A DNA stretch of 64,000 nt, taken from positions 2,275,821 to 2,339,820 of the forward strand of contig OZ014417.1 of the NCBI GenBank assembly GCA_963965975.1, given 5' to 3'. A program made the translations under genes and the position numbers. Shown piece by piece: positions 1 through 12,900 of the stretch (its first letter is position 1; every line of letters begins with the position of its first letter). This stretch comes from Xestospongia bergquistia (taxonomy: Eukaryota; Porifera; Demospongiae; Haplosclerida; Petrosiidae). A model generated the notes under the pieces. It was not told the origin of the DNA and ran no database searches. It saw only the letters and a program-made list of their open reading frames with translations.

Positions 1-169
1 AGTCACATTCAGACATTTTTTAGGAGGAGTTATTATACTATAAATTGTAATGTATTCACTGATAAAAACAATTTGTTGTTCTACTTTTATATATTAATTA
101 TTATAACAAATAGTTTCTGATTTATAGCATAATCATCTTTTGTTGATGCATTTTATTCTTTCTTAACAG

Positions 170-3100
170 AATCGTCTTCACTCTTTACCTTCCTGGTCTC
201 TCTCATCACAACAAACCTGGTCTCTCTCATCACAGCAAACCTGGTCTATCTCATCACAACAATCCTCTCCCTGTCCCTCTCCTTCACCCACACCCCCAAG
301 ACGCAAATCCTCAGACAGTGACTACCCTAATGACATCAGGAGTCAGTCAGTTACACCTATTCGCTCCATTACATCCCCAGCAATGACAATGTCTGCACCA
401 CGTCCACCAAAATATGGATCCAAGACACAGGGAATACGTAAAGCAAAGTCTAGAGAAGATGTTTCTATGGGACATCATATTAGAGAAAGAGATAGACAAC
501 CTTACTTATCACCTTCTGATTTGGAATCAAAAAGTCCACAACAATCTCTCTCAAGTAGATTTTTGAGACGACGTAATAGTCAAGAGGTTATCAAAGATTT
601 AAAAGTGTTGACAGTACCATCAGGACGTCGTGCTGTTAGTCCTAACCCACAAAAAAGGAAGTGGTCAAATAAAACTAATAGCACAGAGAATCTCCAAACA
701 TCTGTAGAAGAAGATGATAATGATTCAGGTTCTTTACATCCTCCACTTCTTGTACCTCCTCCTCCAAATACAAGTTCATCACATTATGATTATCAAGAAG
801 GAGAAGAGGATTTAGAGAATCCTATAGATTATTCTACTCTTGAAGAAGATACTCAACTGACTATAGACTCTCCATTACATCTTATTTTACAGGCACTCCT
901 TAATAAAGAGTATGTGTAATGCTTTGTACTCAGATTGATAATATATCTAAACTAAATGTAGTTATACAGACAGACCCAGTAATTACTTCTACCATAAACT
1001 ATTTCAGATCCATTCTACTGACTACTATAAATATATTGTGTCAGAGATAAATCATGTCTTTTAAATGTACAGTTTGTAGTACAATAATACTGGGTCTAGT
1101 TTCTGACTTACTTTTATATTTTTAACTAGTACCTTTTTATTATTGTAGTGATGGAATAGATATAATGAACCAACCATCATTAAAGACAAAATGTTTTATT
1201 TCAATGGAGGCTGTAAAATGGTTACAAGAGAAACTAGATGGAGAACCAACTAGAAAAGACATTGTGAAAACTATGCAGGTAAGAGGAAGAATTACTGTTA
1301 GTACAGATTAATTTGTTGTATTATTAGAAAATGATTAAGAATGGATTACTACTACATGCTTCTGGTGATCATAGGATACCATTTATTGATGGTTACTATT
1401 TCTACTATGCTCCTGAATGTAAGTATATATCTAATAAATTACATATATCATATATAATTGAGGTAGATGTATAATTGTATGTTCATACTGAATTCATTGA
1501 CGTTTGTAATGATTTATTCAATCATTTTATTCATTAAATATTTTACATCTGTCTATGACATTTTAAATTTACTGATCAATTCCATTGCTAAAGTACATGT
1601 ATAGAAATATTGTCACATTTAACTTGGTATAGTAAATTTAGTTTAATTCAAGTATTAACTGTTTATCTTATGTCTTTCATTTTCTCCATTAGATCAATCC
1701 TTACCTCAACCTCTACAAGAAGAGGAAGATTGGGATTCCTTTAGAAAGAAGTGGTTTGAAGTAGCTATTATACATCCTCTAGATATCTTATCACAAAGTA
1801 GTGGAACTGAATCTGTTAGTACATCTAGCCACGCCTCCTCATTTCAGAGTTCTCCTTACTACATGCATCATGAAGAACAAGTTAAAAGTATGTAATAAAT
1901 CAATCTACATGTATAATGTATATATGTGGGAGTGTATATGTTAAATGACATTCTCCTTAAAATTTATAATTAGTGTAATTGAATTTCTTTGTGTAATTGG
2001 ACTGATTTTTCCTTTAAATAATACTTGTGAATGTTTATGAAATCTTGTGATTTTTATGCCAATTTATGATCAGAAATAAAGATTACTGTTCTACCTGTCC
2101 AAGTATCACCTGTCTTTGATATCAAATGACCTGTATCTCTCTCTCTTTCTGTAGTTCCTAATGATATATTTTCTCGTTATGTGGAATATAATCCTGATCT
2201 TCATGGTCTCTCTGATCGTCCTGAGTGGTGTTATATTCAATATGATCATACTTATAATCCAACACAAGGTTATGAACTAGAGTTTCAATGGATGGCATGT
2301 ACCATCTCTTTATTACATAAATCAGTAAGTACTTAGTACAATAGAACACTATATTTCTAATAATATCAATTAATAGAATATGAATTGATATATTAAAATC
2401 TAGTTAATTAAGACATGACCTACTTTCTGGATATATCACTTAACTTTATAGAAATATAATAATTTCCTCAACATTTTCTGATATACTCTCTCTAGATTCA
2501 AAACTGGGCTCACAAAGCAGCAATGTGTGGTTTCAATATAGTACCTGTCCATTCATTGGGTACACTAGGATTAGTAGATAGTACTATAGACACACCTCAT
2601 CCATTTCTACGTCCTGTTTTCTTACCACTAGAACTTCCTCAGGAATTCAGAAACCACCTTGAAAGTAAGTCAATAAAAGATGAGTTACAATTAGACACCT
2701 TGATCAAGTAGTTGTTATTAATACTGAGTATCCTCTAAGTACATATATACATACATTAATATCAGTATTGTTGACACATTATTATACATGTGTTATAACA
2801 GTGTTCATTTGTTTTTATAGAATCTAATGAAGACTCATCCACTAGTCTCATGTATCTCTTTCAAGCTATTGTAGACAAGTAAGCAGTAAACTCCACATTA
2901 ACAACATGTAACTATACTACTAGTGTGATATATTATGTAGTTTAATGACTTACATTCTTTATACCATATACACTGGATATAAAGTTCTGTTTTGTCTTTC
3001 ATCAGGTTTGGATTCCTTGTTGATCCCTCAAGTGTTTCAACTGATATAGATCTGTCTGATATTACATGGAAACCTCATCTCAATCATTTCTTGTCACATG

Positions 3101-3372
3101 TTTTTATTCATCATTCAGGTTGTGCTCTATTACAACCAGTTTATGATAGTCAGAGGAGGACAGGTGCTTCTCCTTATAAGGAAGGTGGTTTAGAGAGCAA
3201 GTTTGAGTGTGGTTTTAAATGGTTTTGTAATAGTTATTATTTAAGGCAGAAATCAACTGAACAAAGTATATTACTGAAATATGAGGAATTAGTAGAGAGA
3301 TTTAGTTATTTCTGTACAACTTGTAATGGAGAATTAGCTGTATTATGTAATAAGATACTACAAACAGTTTAA
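170..3372 (+). CDS. DEPDC5: DEPDC5 (Iml1-type GATOR1 subunit), copy A, 3' exons only
   Basis: These are the last eight coding exons of a DEPDC5-like gene whose 5' part lies left of the window. Exons read by eye: 170-909, 1149-1278, 1328-1418, 1693-1887, 2155-2324, 2496-2664, 2821-2878 and 3006-3372, with GT-AG borders and consistent phases. The first encodes a Ser/Gln/Pro-rich linker that begins with 8-residue WSLSSQQT-like repeats. Exons 2-3 encode the DEP domain ([15 protein letters not shown], then [10 protein letters not shown] and GYYFYY, matching the DEPDC5 signature LITHASG...GFYFY). The rest is the C-terminal domain, ending at a TAA at 3370-3372. In known biology DEPDC5 is the GATOR1 subunit that docks on Rag GTPases at the lysosome. 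An AATAAA at 3581-3586 is a possible polyadenylation signal. No lesion is visible in these exons. The last exons are almost identical to copy B, while the first is closer to copy C. Confidence 0.85.
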
Positions 3373-3607
3373 CAATGATTATTGTGATAATGTTTTTTTG
3401 TAATATTAATAACATCATTAAAAAGTAATAACAAAATCACAGTTTTGTAAAATAATGGAAAATTAACTATATAGTGTAATAAGATACTAAATGTGAATAC
3501 ACTCTAATAATGTTTATAATGAACTAAAAATAGTGATTATAATTTTTAATACAAAAGGACATAGTAGAATGTAGTCTAGGAATAAAGTGTGAACCAACAT
3601 GAGAAAT

Positions 3608-5445
3608 TATTACAATCCTCCAAGACAATGGACTAAATATAGATTTCAACCTAGAGTGAAAATCTCTGACCATTTAGTAAGTAAGAAGGCAGGGAAAGGA
3701 TTAGTAATTGATATGATAGAATACTTGATATGTTTTACTGACATTAGGTCAATAAGTACCTCAAAATAAGAATGGGACCACGCAGCAGTCTTAAAAATGT
3801 CCCAAATGAACAGCTTACTAAACGAGGTAATATAGAACAGTGTTAACAATTCATTAATCAGATGTAATATTTATACATGTATTTACTGTATATCCTTGTG
3901 TTTCAGACCCTTCTCCATTATTTGATCCTAATGACCCCTTATCTTGTATGGACTATGATGAATATGATGCTAATATCTTTACATCAAGACCAACTACTGC
4001 TAGTACTACTTTTAGGAAAATATATAGTTTTAATGAAGATATTGTAGATGGACCAGAATCTGTATCCTAATTTTTTGCTAGTAATTTGAATATAACAATT
4101 TTATTAGCTACATGTTAATGTTGTTTGTCTTAAGGAATGACTTGGAATTGTTTTTTACAAAAAAAAAACATTTTTATAGACTAATGTTACATAATGCTCT
4201 AAAGTGCTCAATATTATTGTTATCACAAAACAATTTGTTAATATTATTATAATTACTTTAGTATAGTTGTTAAGTATAGTTACCTTAACTTACTATTAGT
4301 ATTCTGAAGATGTAGAAGTCTTTGAAATGAAGTCACCAGTAGAACTAAAGACTACTCTACTTGGTGTGAGTTGATATATCATTCTCTTTTATAGAGCAAG
4401 TCCAGTATTTAATATCGGAGAGAATCGAGAGGTATAAAATAATACATAAATACTTAGTACAAACTATTAGAGAATTTTTGTACCTTATAATAAGACTGGT
4501 ATAAACTTAACTTGACCTGCTTTATATGTGTGTGTGTGTAATGAAGAAAGCTCTAAATAACTTACCAATACACTTACAAAGTATAGTCTTGGTTTCTATA
4601 GTGGTTTTATTAAAGTCTATTCATGTTTATTTTGACCTTATAAATCACTTAATGGCTTCGTATTTATAATACTCAAATTTATATGCACCTTAATGGCTGA
4701 CATTGGAACCTTCAAACATATTGACTACAGACATATGCTGTATTAACAGAAAGTACTATCAGAGGAATATGATACCTTATAATCAGATGTTGAACAACAA
4801 AGACAAAGTTATGATAGATAAATAAAAAAGGTCAAAGTTAATATGATCAGACTTTAATAATGTTTTGTTATAATAAATAGACCAGTAATATTATATAATG
4901 TAAATGGACAGATAAATGGATGTATGGTTTAATTAATGGATAGAGAGATAGTGTAAATGGACAGATGAATAGGTTTATGGGCAGATGAGCATCTACAAGA
5001 TGTGTTATGTTATTGTTATGGTTTACAGTTAGTTTTTCATAGTGGTAGTTTGTTCACACTTCACAACTTTACACAAAAATCACACATTAAAACAAAAACA
5101 AACTTTCTGCCCTCTTTATATCAACTCTTGTCCTGTCACTACTCACTATAACTCATCTACATATATTATATAACATGTTATGTTTTAAGTATATAACTAA
5201 TAATATTTTTTATCATTTTTAAGTGTATTTATTAAAAATGCAAGAAGGAACATGTTTAGAATGTGGAGAGTAGTGTGTATGATATAAGATGACAAAGTTA
5301 TTTGCTTTCTTTAAGGTCCTAAGTCATTATAATCATACTATAATATCTTTTATCATTGTTAAGTTTACTAAATACTTTATATTATATTAATATATACACA
5401 TATACATATATACAATGTAATGTTGATATGTTATTGTATTGTAAA
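3608..5445 (+). pseudogene. DEPDC5 internal fragment, rearranged (unit A)
   Basis: The sequence jumps from the 3' flank of copy A into the middle of the exon that in copy B encodes [17 protein letters not shown] (10,133-10,264). Exon-like pieces then follow in gene order: the rest of that exon (about 3,608-3,672), the VNKYLKIRMGPRSS exon (about 3,748-3,825), the DPSPLFDPNDPLS exon (about 3,907-4,061), the YSEDVEVFEMKS exon and the SPVFNIGE exon. The 704-base exon of the full gene (11,631-12,334 in copy B) is deleted. The exon with LVFHSGSLFTLH is fused to downstream intron sequence, removing two further exons, and the [11 protein letters not shown] exon is also missing. It cannot encode a DEPDC5 protein. 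A near-identical fragment sits at 17,582-19,430. Confidence 0.8.
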
Positions 5446-6140
5446 TACTTGTTTAGTCCCTCTTTGTAGAGCTCAGTAAATGTTAGGGAAATTTATAATA
5501 ATCATCTTTTGTTGATGCATTTTATTCTTTCTTAACAGAATCGTCTCCACTCTTTACCTTCCTGGTCTCTCTCATCACAACAAACCTGGTCTCTCTCATC
5601 ACAACAATCCTCTCCCTGTCCCTCTCCTTTACCCACACCCCCAAGACGCAAATCCTCAGACAGTGACTACCCTCATGACATCAGGAGTCAGTCAGTTACA
5701 CCTATTTGCTCCATTACAACCCCAGCAATGACAATGTCTGCACCACGTCCACCAAAATATGGATCTAGGACACGGGGGATGCGTAAAGCAAAGTCTAGAG
5801 AACATGTCTCTATGGGACGGCACATTTAAGAGGGAGAGAGACGACCTTACTTATCACCTTCTGATTTAAGATAAAAAAATTGACAACAATCTCTATCTAG
5901 TAGATCTTCGAGATGATGTAATAGCCAAGAGGTGATTAAAGATTTGAAAAACAGGTTTGTAATTGGCTAATGTTACATTAAGTGGTCAATATTATTGTTA
6001 TCACACAATTTAGATGTTGTTAATATGTTATCATAACAATTTTAGTATAGTTGTTAAGTATAGAAACCTTTAACTTACTATTAGTATTCTGAAGATGTAG
6101 AAGCCTTTGAAATGAAGCATAGTTTCACTTTACAAAAAAA
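5446..6140 (+). pseudogene. DEPDC5 linker-exon relic plus small exon relic (unit A)
   Basis: A copy of the start of the large linker exon (equivalent to 14,144-14,883) begins at 5,539 after a normal TTAACAG acceptor. It has two instead of three WSLSSQQ-type repeats and reads in frame to MGRHI, where a TAA stop at 5,827-5,829 ends it. More stops follow and the similarity fades near 5,950. A second piece then resembles the intron and small exon with EDVEAFEMK (about 6,082-6,116), which is out of normal gene order. The intron piece before the relic is shortened compared with 19,470-19,870. The DUF4419 gene begins its 3' end 84 bases further on. Confidence 0.75.
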
Positions 6141-6223
6141 TATATATATGGGAAATATATATGCATACACAATGTCAAAAAATTGATTTCTAAGATTTTT
6201 AAATTTTAATGATGATTGCTTAG

Positions 6224-7300
6224 TTAAAATAATGTCTTCTTTGCTTTCTTCAGTTCTTCATCATCCACAACAGCCCAGCCAATCTCAGGATGGATATGAA
6301 GAGTGACAGGATCTTGACTGGCACCTATAAACCCAGCATAAAAGTACATCTTAAAATCCTGTCCTAAATAGTGCCAAATAAATGGAGTTGTAGTTACTCC
6401 TGGAGGAAATGAGCCAGTTGTAGGACCAAAACCAAACTGCCTTTCAGTCATACGAGACCTCCAATCCTGCCAACTGTATTTCAGCCAACAATTCCTTTGA
6501 GTATCCATATATGGAAAAAGGTTGACAATCCAACCTGAAATATAAGGACTTCCAGAGCCAATTGTCTCTTGCTTGTAAATACTTGACCAAAAGGATTTAT
6601 CAACATGACCTTCAATTGCAGCTACAAACTGATCAAGGATGGGTTTGAGGGGGCCAATCCACCACTGGAGATCAAATTGGGCCAGACCTAGGGCTCTCTC
6701 TCGTAGCTGTTTCCAGTCATCCACTGTACCCTCCAATGTGATCTGTGGAATACCACACACAGTATATAAATGATAATCAAAGTATTCTTTGAAAGCATTC
6801 ATTAATACAATTTCTGCTGCTGCCTTCTCAACAGGACCAGTAGTAGTGAAGGTAGGAGTGAGTAGATCATGAGTTTTCTCTCCAATATGACTACGAATTT
6901 GGACAGAGAACTCAGGAAACACTTCTGGCCATGGATTGTGTGGGGAACCTTTAACAAAGTCATCTCTTCTCACTTCAATGATTTTCTTTTCTTCATGTTC
7001 AACAAATAAATGACGTAGCTTTTCTGCATTTTGATTGACATGAGCAGCAAATCCTTGAACAATACACATCCATATATGATCAGGAGAGAGAACTAATGGA
7101 TAATGTTTAGCATAAGCCGTATGAACAGCTCTAACAAATCCATTTGATCCGAAACAAGCTACAGGGATTCGACCCTTTCTTGGTGGTGATTGAGCTTCAA
7201 CTTTAGTTCTGTTACAAAAATTAGACACCAATTTCTCCCATTCTACAGGTGGTAGGGACGTAGAAGGCGTCTGAACTTTATCAACCTTGAAAGTAGCCAT
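6224..7300 (-). CDS. DUF4419 domain protein, copy 1, intronless
   Basis: A single uninterrupted frame of 358 codons starts with MATFKVDKVQ at 7,300. It matches the DUF4419 family (PF14388) by several conserved stretches: HTAYAKHYPLVLSPDHIWM, the central GIPQITLEGTVDDWKQLRER, and SGWIVNLFPY near residue 256. No signal peptide or membrane segment is seen. The biochemical function of DUF4419 proteins is unknown to me. The gene has no introns although its neighbours have many, which may indicate a retrocopy or a naturally intronless family. It is head-to-head with DEPDC5 copy B, about 140 bases away. It differs from the second copy at about 23 of 358 residues and neither has a stop or frameshift, so both look functional. 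Confidence 0.85.
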   Translation of the reverse strand: MATFKVDKVQTPSTSLPPVEWEKLVSNFCNRTKVEAQSPPRKGRIPVACFGSNGFVRAVHTAYAKHYPLVLSPDHIWMCIVQGFAAHVNQNAEKLRHLFVEHEEKKIIEVRRDDFVKGSPHNPWPEVFPEFSVQIRSHIGEKTHDLLTPTFTTTGPVEKAAAEIVLMNAFKEYFDYHLYTVCGIPQITLEGTVDDWKQLRERALGLAQFDLQWWIGPLKPILDQFVAAIEGHVDKSFWSSIYKQETIGSGSPYISGWIVNLFPYMDTQRNCWLKYSWQDWRSRMTERQFGFGPTTGSFPPGVTTTPFIWHYLGQDFKMYFYAGFIGASQDPVTLHIHPEIGWAVVDDEELKKAKKTLF

Positions 7301-7440
7301 TTACAGGAACTATGAACTATATGACTGTGCAATTAATTACGTGGCCTGATAAAACAGGAAAGAAGGACTGGCTAATTGTGTTAGTATATATAGTTAGAAG
7401 TCACACTTCATGTTAAAAGCAATAAAGACAGTCCATCATC
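7301..7440. promoter_or_regulatory. Likely shared divergent promoter, DUF4419 copy 1 / DEPDC5 copy B
   Basis: This short gap separates two divergently oriented 5' ends. It holds an ATTACGTGG motif close to a bZIP-type core. The equivalent gap before copy C is also short and carries TTACGTAA followed by a GC-rich patch. Assignment as a promoter rests on position only; no TATA box or start site can be proven. Confidence 0.35.
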
Positions 7441-9724
7441 TCCAGGCAAATTCTATTTAGAAAGCAAAATCATCAAGTTACAAACACATCCAAGGAACTT
7501 TAGTGGTAAGTATATATGACCAGTTCTCAACTTATACAGTATAATTGTCCTACTGTCTGTTTGTATATTAGATGAAGATTTAATAGTTAATTTTGAATCA
7601 TTTGCTAAAGACAAGTTTCAACTTTGGGAGGGTACAGGTATTGAGATATTTCCATTAGATGACCGGCTGTCGAATGAACGAAGGTAGTGTCCATTATTGT
7701 AATGTTGTATTGTGTATTGTTCTTGTAATAGAAACCATCTCATTTTGGAAGTGAAAGATGTCTCTTTTGATGTTCAAGCTAAAGGTACCTTATATTATTA
7801 GTTAGGATATTTGAGACTTTAATTTTGTTTGTTGACTCTGGGAAGTGAACACAAATCCATACACTTGCTGCTGTTTTCCATACTATATATCTACTAATAT
7901 TGTTAGTTATAATATTGTGATTTCTCTACTTTGTTGAGTTTGAAACATACAAACTAATATAATAAATTGACCTGAATACCTTGTCTATTAATATGTTATG
8001 TTAACACCTGGTAATATTATTTGATGAGGTCATTATTACACTATATAGGTGGTCCATTAAGTATTAGTCAAGAAGTAGCACAAGCTTTTAATCTTAATGG
8101 ACTCAGAGAAGTATGTATCAGACGAGTTGACAAACAACTAGTTGCTTTGGACTTAGTAGAGTTTAGATTTAAGGTAAGAACTAATATAGAATACCATTTT
8201 TTTCTTTATTAAATGAACATGATAAAGTTAATATAATAATCATATTATCTAAAATGTAAAAGGGTGTGTATGATATAGTTATATTGTATATTATGAGAAT
8301 AGTAATAATGTAGTATGTCTCTATTATATTTAGGATCAAGCTTTAAGTAGAAGTGATATGTGGAGATTTACAAACAGTTTGGTATGTCACTATAACTGTA
8401 CTAAACCAACTTAAGTTATAACTTGTATATCATTATAATAGACATTATAGTTGTTGTCATGTATTATCTAGATTGGTAAAGGAATGTATGTATCTAGAAA
8501 ACTACAGTTTGCTAGTATGTTATTGAGAGTGAGTGGTCTTTGGGCTCAGGGAGACAAAGTGATGAGTGGAGCTGTTGTAGACACTACTAGAGTAAGAGAA
8601 TATTGTGTATATATGAAAGTAAAGTTATCTTTGTTGTTTATTGTAGGTTGTGTTCAGGTCATCATCTTCTCAGATGTTCCTCTTTCTTCAAGTTAGTTTT
8701 GAAACATGGGAGCTTGATCCAAATGGTTAGTAAGTAATATAATATGACAGTATTGTATGTAACATATATAGGAGACTTATATTTTGATAAAGGAGTAGAT
8801 GGATTCTTAAGGACCTCTTCTCACAATGGAAGGTAGGTTACTGTTATTAGCAAACATAATTATTTCTTTGTGACGATAGGAGAAAAAATGTAATCATGAA
8901 GTAACACTTGTTTTATTTGCAAGAAAGTACTACCAGTCACAAGGTAGGTTATATTGTTCCTATTATAACATGATCTATGTACTATATTTTAAGATACCAC
9001 TGATGGACGAGAGAAACATATCATACAACAAGATATATGTGGTAGATGGTATCAAGATTACTACAAGTATGTTATATACCTACATACATAATAGATCCAT
9101 TATTGGTTTGTAGTTATTTTAATATCAATGTGAAGTGAAAGTGAATATACATTTTATAATTAGTACATGAAATTTTGTTATTTTGTAACAATATAAATAG
9201 TCTTCACTGTTATTAAAGGTTACAATAGTAGGTTTGTATTGGGGGGGGTGACTCCTGGCAAAACTTTCAAACTTTTTTTATAGAACTATTTTATTTTATT
9301 TAGAGTTATTGTTCAGAGAGAAAGTCGTGATGATTGGTCAAGTGCTATTATTGAAGTGAATAAGAACTTCCAAACATTTCAACAAGTCCTTAAACCTGGA
9401 ATTAATACAAGTCACCTAATATATGGTATATAATATTATAACTATTAATATACGATATGTAATATTATAACTATTAATATATGGTATGTAATATTATAAC
9501 TATTAATATACGGTATGTAATATTATAACTATTAAAATTATTAATATGTAATAGTGTCATTTGCAACGTTACTATATTTTCAGAGGGAGACAATATTGAT
9601 GAAGAACAAGATGAATGGATATCAACAGCTGCTGAAGGAAATGTTTTAGAAGCTATTAACTTAGCAATAAATGGTATAACCACTTAGTAATTTAACAAAT
9701 CTTTTAAAGTTTATCTCACCCCTA

Positions 9725-9757
<33 letters not shown>

Positions 9758-9941
9758 TAGTATTTGAGTCTCAACACAAAGACTGTAGTTTTAATACAAC
9801 AGGTCAACAAATAGTCTTGATATCTCCTGGAGTAGGAGTATTTGAAGTAAATAATATCAACATGTTTGTTAATATTACATGTATTATATTATTAGGTGGA
9901 TCATGAATTAAGTAGATTAACTAAAGAGAGAATTATAGATC

Positions 9942-9991
<50 letters not shown>

Positions 9992-12900
9992 TCATATACT
10001 ATATTATATCTATTATATATTAAGGTATTGGTATTGATTTGATTTGTCTCAATGAACAACCACTTCATGCTGTCCCTTTATTTAAGGTATTTTATTACTA
10101 TCATTATATTGTGAGTGTTTTCTCTCCTATAGTATTATCATGGACTAACTCTACCAGAGGAACATTATCACATTCCATATTGGATTAACTATAGTTTTTA
10201 CAATCCTCCAAGGCCATGGACTAAATATAGATTTCAACCTAGAGTGAAAATCTCTGACCATTTAGTAAGTAAAGAGGCAGGGAGAGGATTAGTAATTGAT
10301 ATGATAGAATATTTAATATGTTTTACTGACATTAGGTCAATAAACACCTCAAAATAAGAATGGCACACAGCAGTCTTAAAAATGTCCCAAATGAACAGCT
10401 TACTAAACAAGGTAATATAGAACAATGTTAACAATTCATTTGTTAGATGTAATTTATATACATGTATTTACTGTATATCCTTGTGTTTCAGACCCTTCTC
10501 CATTATTGGATCCTAATGACCCCCTATCTCGTATGGACTATGATGAATATGATGCTAATATCTTTACATCAAGACCAACTACTGCTAGTACTACTTTTAG
10601 GAAAACATATAGTTTTAATGAAGATATTGTAGATGGACCAGAATCTGTATCCTAAATTTTTTGCAAGTAATTTGAATATAACAATTTTATTAGCTACATG
10701 TTAATGTTGTCTGTCTTAAGGAATGACTTGGAATTTTTTTTACAAAAACCTCCAGTTTTATAGACTAATGTTACATAATTCTCTGAATTGCTCAATATTA
10801 TTGTTATAACAAAACATTTTGTTAATATTATTATAACTATTTTAGTAAAGTTGTTAAGTATAGTTACCTTAACTTACTATTAGTATTCTGAAGATGTAGA
10901 AGCCTTTGAAATGAAATCTCCATTAGAACCTAGGTAAGGAATACTCTATTAGCTGTGAATTGATATATCATTCTCTTTTATAGAACAAGTCCAGTATTTA
11001 ATATCGGAGAGAAAAGAGAGGTACAAAATAATACATTGTAAATACTTGGTATAATCTTAACTCGACCTGCTTTATATTTGTGTGTGTGTGATGAAGAGAA
11101 CTCTAAATAACTTACCAATACACTTACAAAGTATAGTCTTGGTTTCTAAAGTGGTTTTATTAAAGTCTATTCATGTTTATTTTGACCTTATAAATCACTT
11201 TAATGGCTTCATATTTATAATGCACAAATTTATATGCACCTTTATGGCTAACATTGGAACCTTCAAACATATTGACTACAGACATGTGCTGTATTAACAG
11301 GAAATACTATTAGAGGAATATGGTACCTTATAATCAGATGTTGAACAACAAAGGCAAAGTTATGATAGATAAATAAAAAAGATCAAAGTTAATATGATCA
11401 GACTTTAACAGTGTTTTGTTATAATAAATAGACCAGTAATATTATATAATGTAAATGTACTTGTATTGTTTTGTTAACTGTTAATTCATTCATTGTTAAT
11501 TTGTTATATACAGTTGAAACAAAGACTATCAAAGGAGAGTATCCTATCTACATCATCAGGTCGTGGAAGAAGAATTCCTAGTGAGTTATAGCTGTTGACT
11601 GATATTCTCATTATATCTATAATATTAAAGGAACACGTTATTTTTCTGACAATTATGAGAACCAAGGTTTGGAAGATGGAGTTATGAAGAAAGTTGGAAG
11701 TGGTGAGAATGTACATCCATTATCAGGTCATCCCACAACTGGTACTCCTGTGTTCAGACGTAAAAAATCATTTATTAACCCTTTTGATCCTACAAAAGTT
11801 CACAATGAGAAAAACTCTCATCTTTGTCGTTGGATGCATACATTTCCTCGTGACTCTTCTGGACGTGCTTTTCAAACTCACCATGTAGTGAAAAAATTAG
11901 AACCAGTAGATGAGAATAACGAATTCAAAATGGACTCAGATAATAGGAGCATTCCCTCATTAGACACAACATCATCTGACCATCAGACATCAGAAAGTTT
12001 ACCAAATGAAAACAGCTCCACTTCATTAGTATCAGTGGGCGGAACAGCTTTACCTCTTAAAAAAACGGTAGTGGAAAACTTTGCTTCTGTTCGACGAGCT
12101 GGTATGGATTGGACGTCATTAACAGAACCAGCTTGTCTACCGATAACTACTGATTATTATCCTGATGAGTCATCTATTAGTCGTGATTATTTATATTATC
12201 CTAGTTCATTAGTAGTTAATAATTTAAATGAATCCAGTAAATCTAGTAAAGTGACTAATGGTTGGAGAGCTAATCATCAAAATATGACAACTTATCAAGC
12301 TTTTAAAGAAATGATATCACAACGTTTGTCACAAGTATGAATGAATAGATGGACAATGGATGGATGGATGGATGTACAGATAGATGGATTGATAAATGTA
12401 TAGATAGATAGATAGATAGGTTATATGGACAGATGAGTGGACTGATGGATGAATGATCATTTACAAGATGTACTATTGATTTCATTTTTATATTATAGGG
12501 TTTCCAGTTAGTTTTTCATAATGGTAGTTTGTTTACACTTCATAAAGACTTGGCAGACTTGGAAAACAAGAGAAGAAAACCAGTTAGTCAATAATACAAA
12601 CAATAATGTACATGTGTATTATAATAGAAAATATATAATATCATTAATATTTGTTGACTACACACTATATATACATGTATTACTGTATTTAAAATTATTT
12701 TGTGACTTCTTGTTTTGTAGAAAAAAGTTGAAGTCAAGTTCAGTTTGGGTCGAGTATTTCAAACAATTGATCTTGTCTATCCAGATATGTCTACTCATGT
12801 CTACAGATCAAAGTATTGTATCAATACACTTTGTAATAAAGCTATCTTTTGTTCATCTTTAGGACATCATTAGGAGTAAAACCCTTTACTTATCATTATA

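Noticed and set aside
383-919. Separate small gene starting at [12 protein letters not shown]
   Set aside because: The frame is open upstream to a splice acceptor at 169, and the same exon is internal to DEPDC5 in all copies; the ATG is not a gene start.
2158-2349. Antisense open frame of 63 codons, repeated at 16,131 and 30,710
   Set aside because: It is the reverse of a conserved DEPDC5 exon (2,155-2,324) and exists only because that exon is conserved.
3646-3849. Antisense open frame of about 67 codons, repeated at 10,234, 17,620 and 24,578
   Set aside because: It overlaps known DEPDC5 exons and an intron on the other strand, varies at its end between copies and has no domain.
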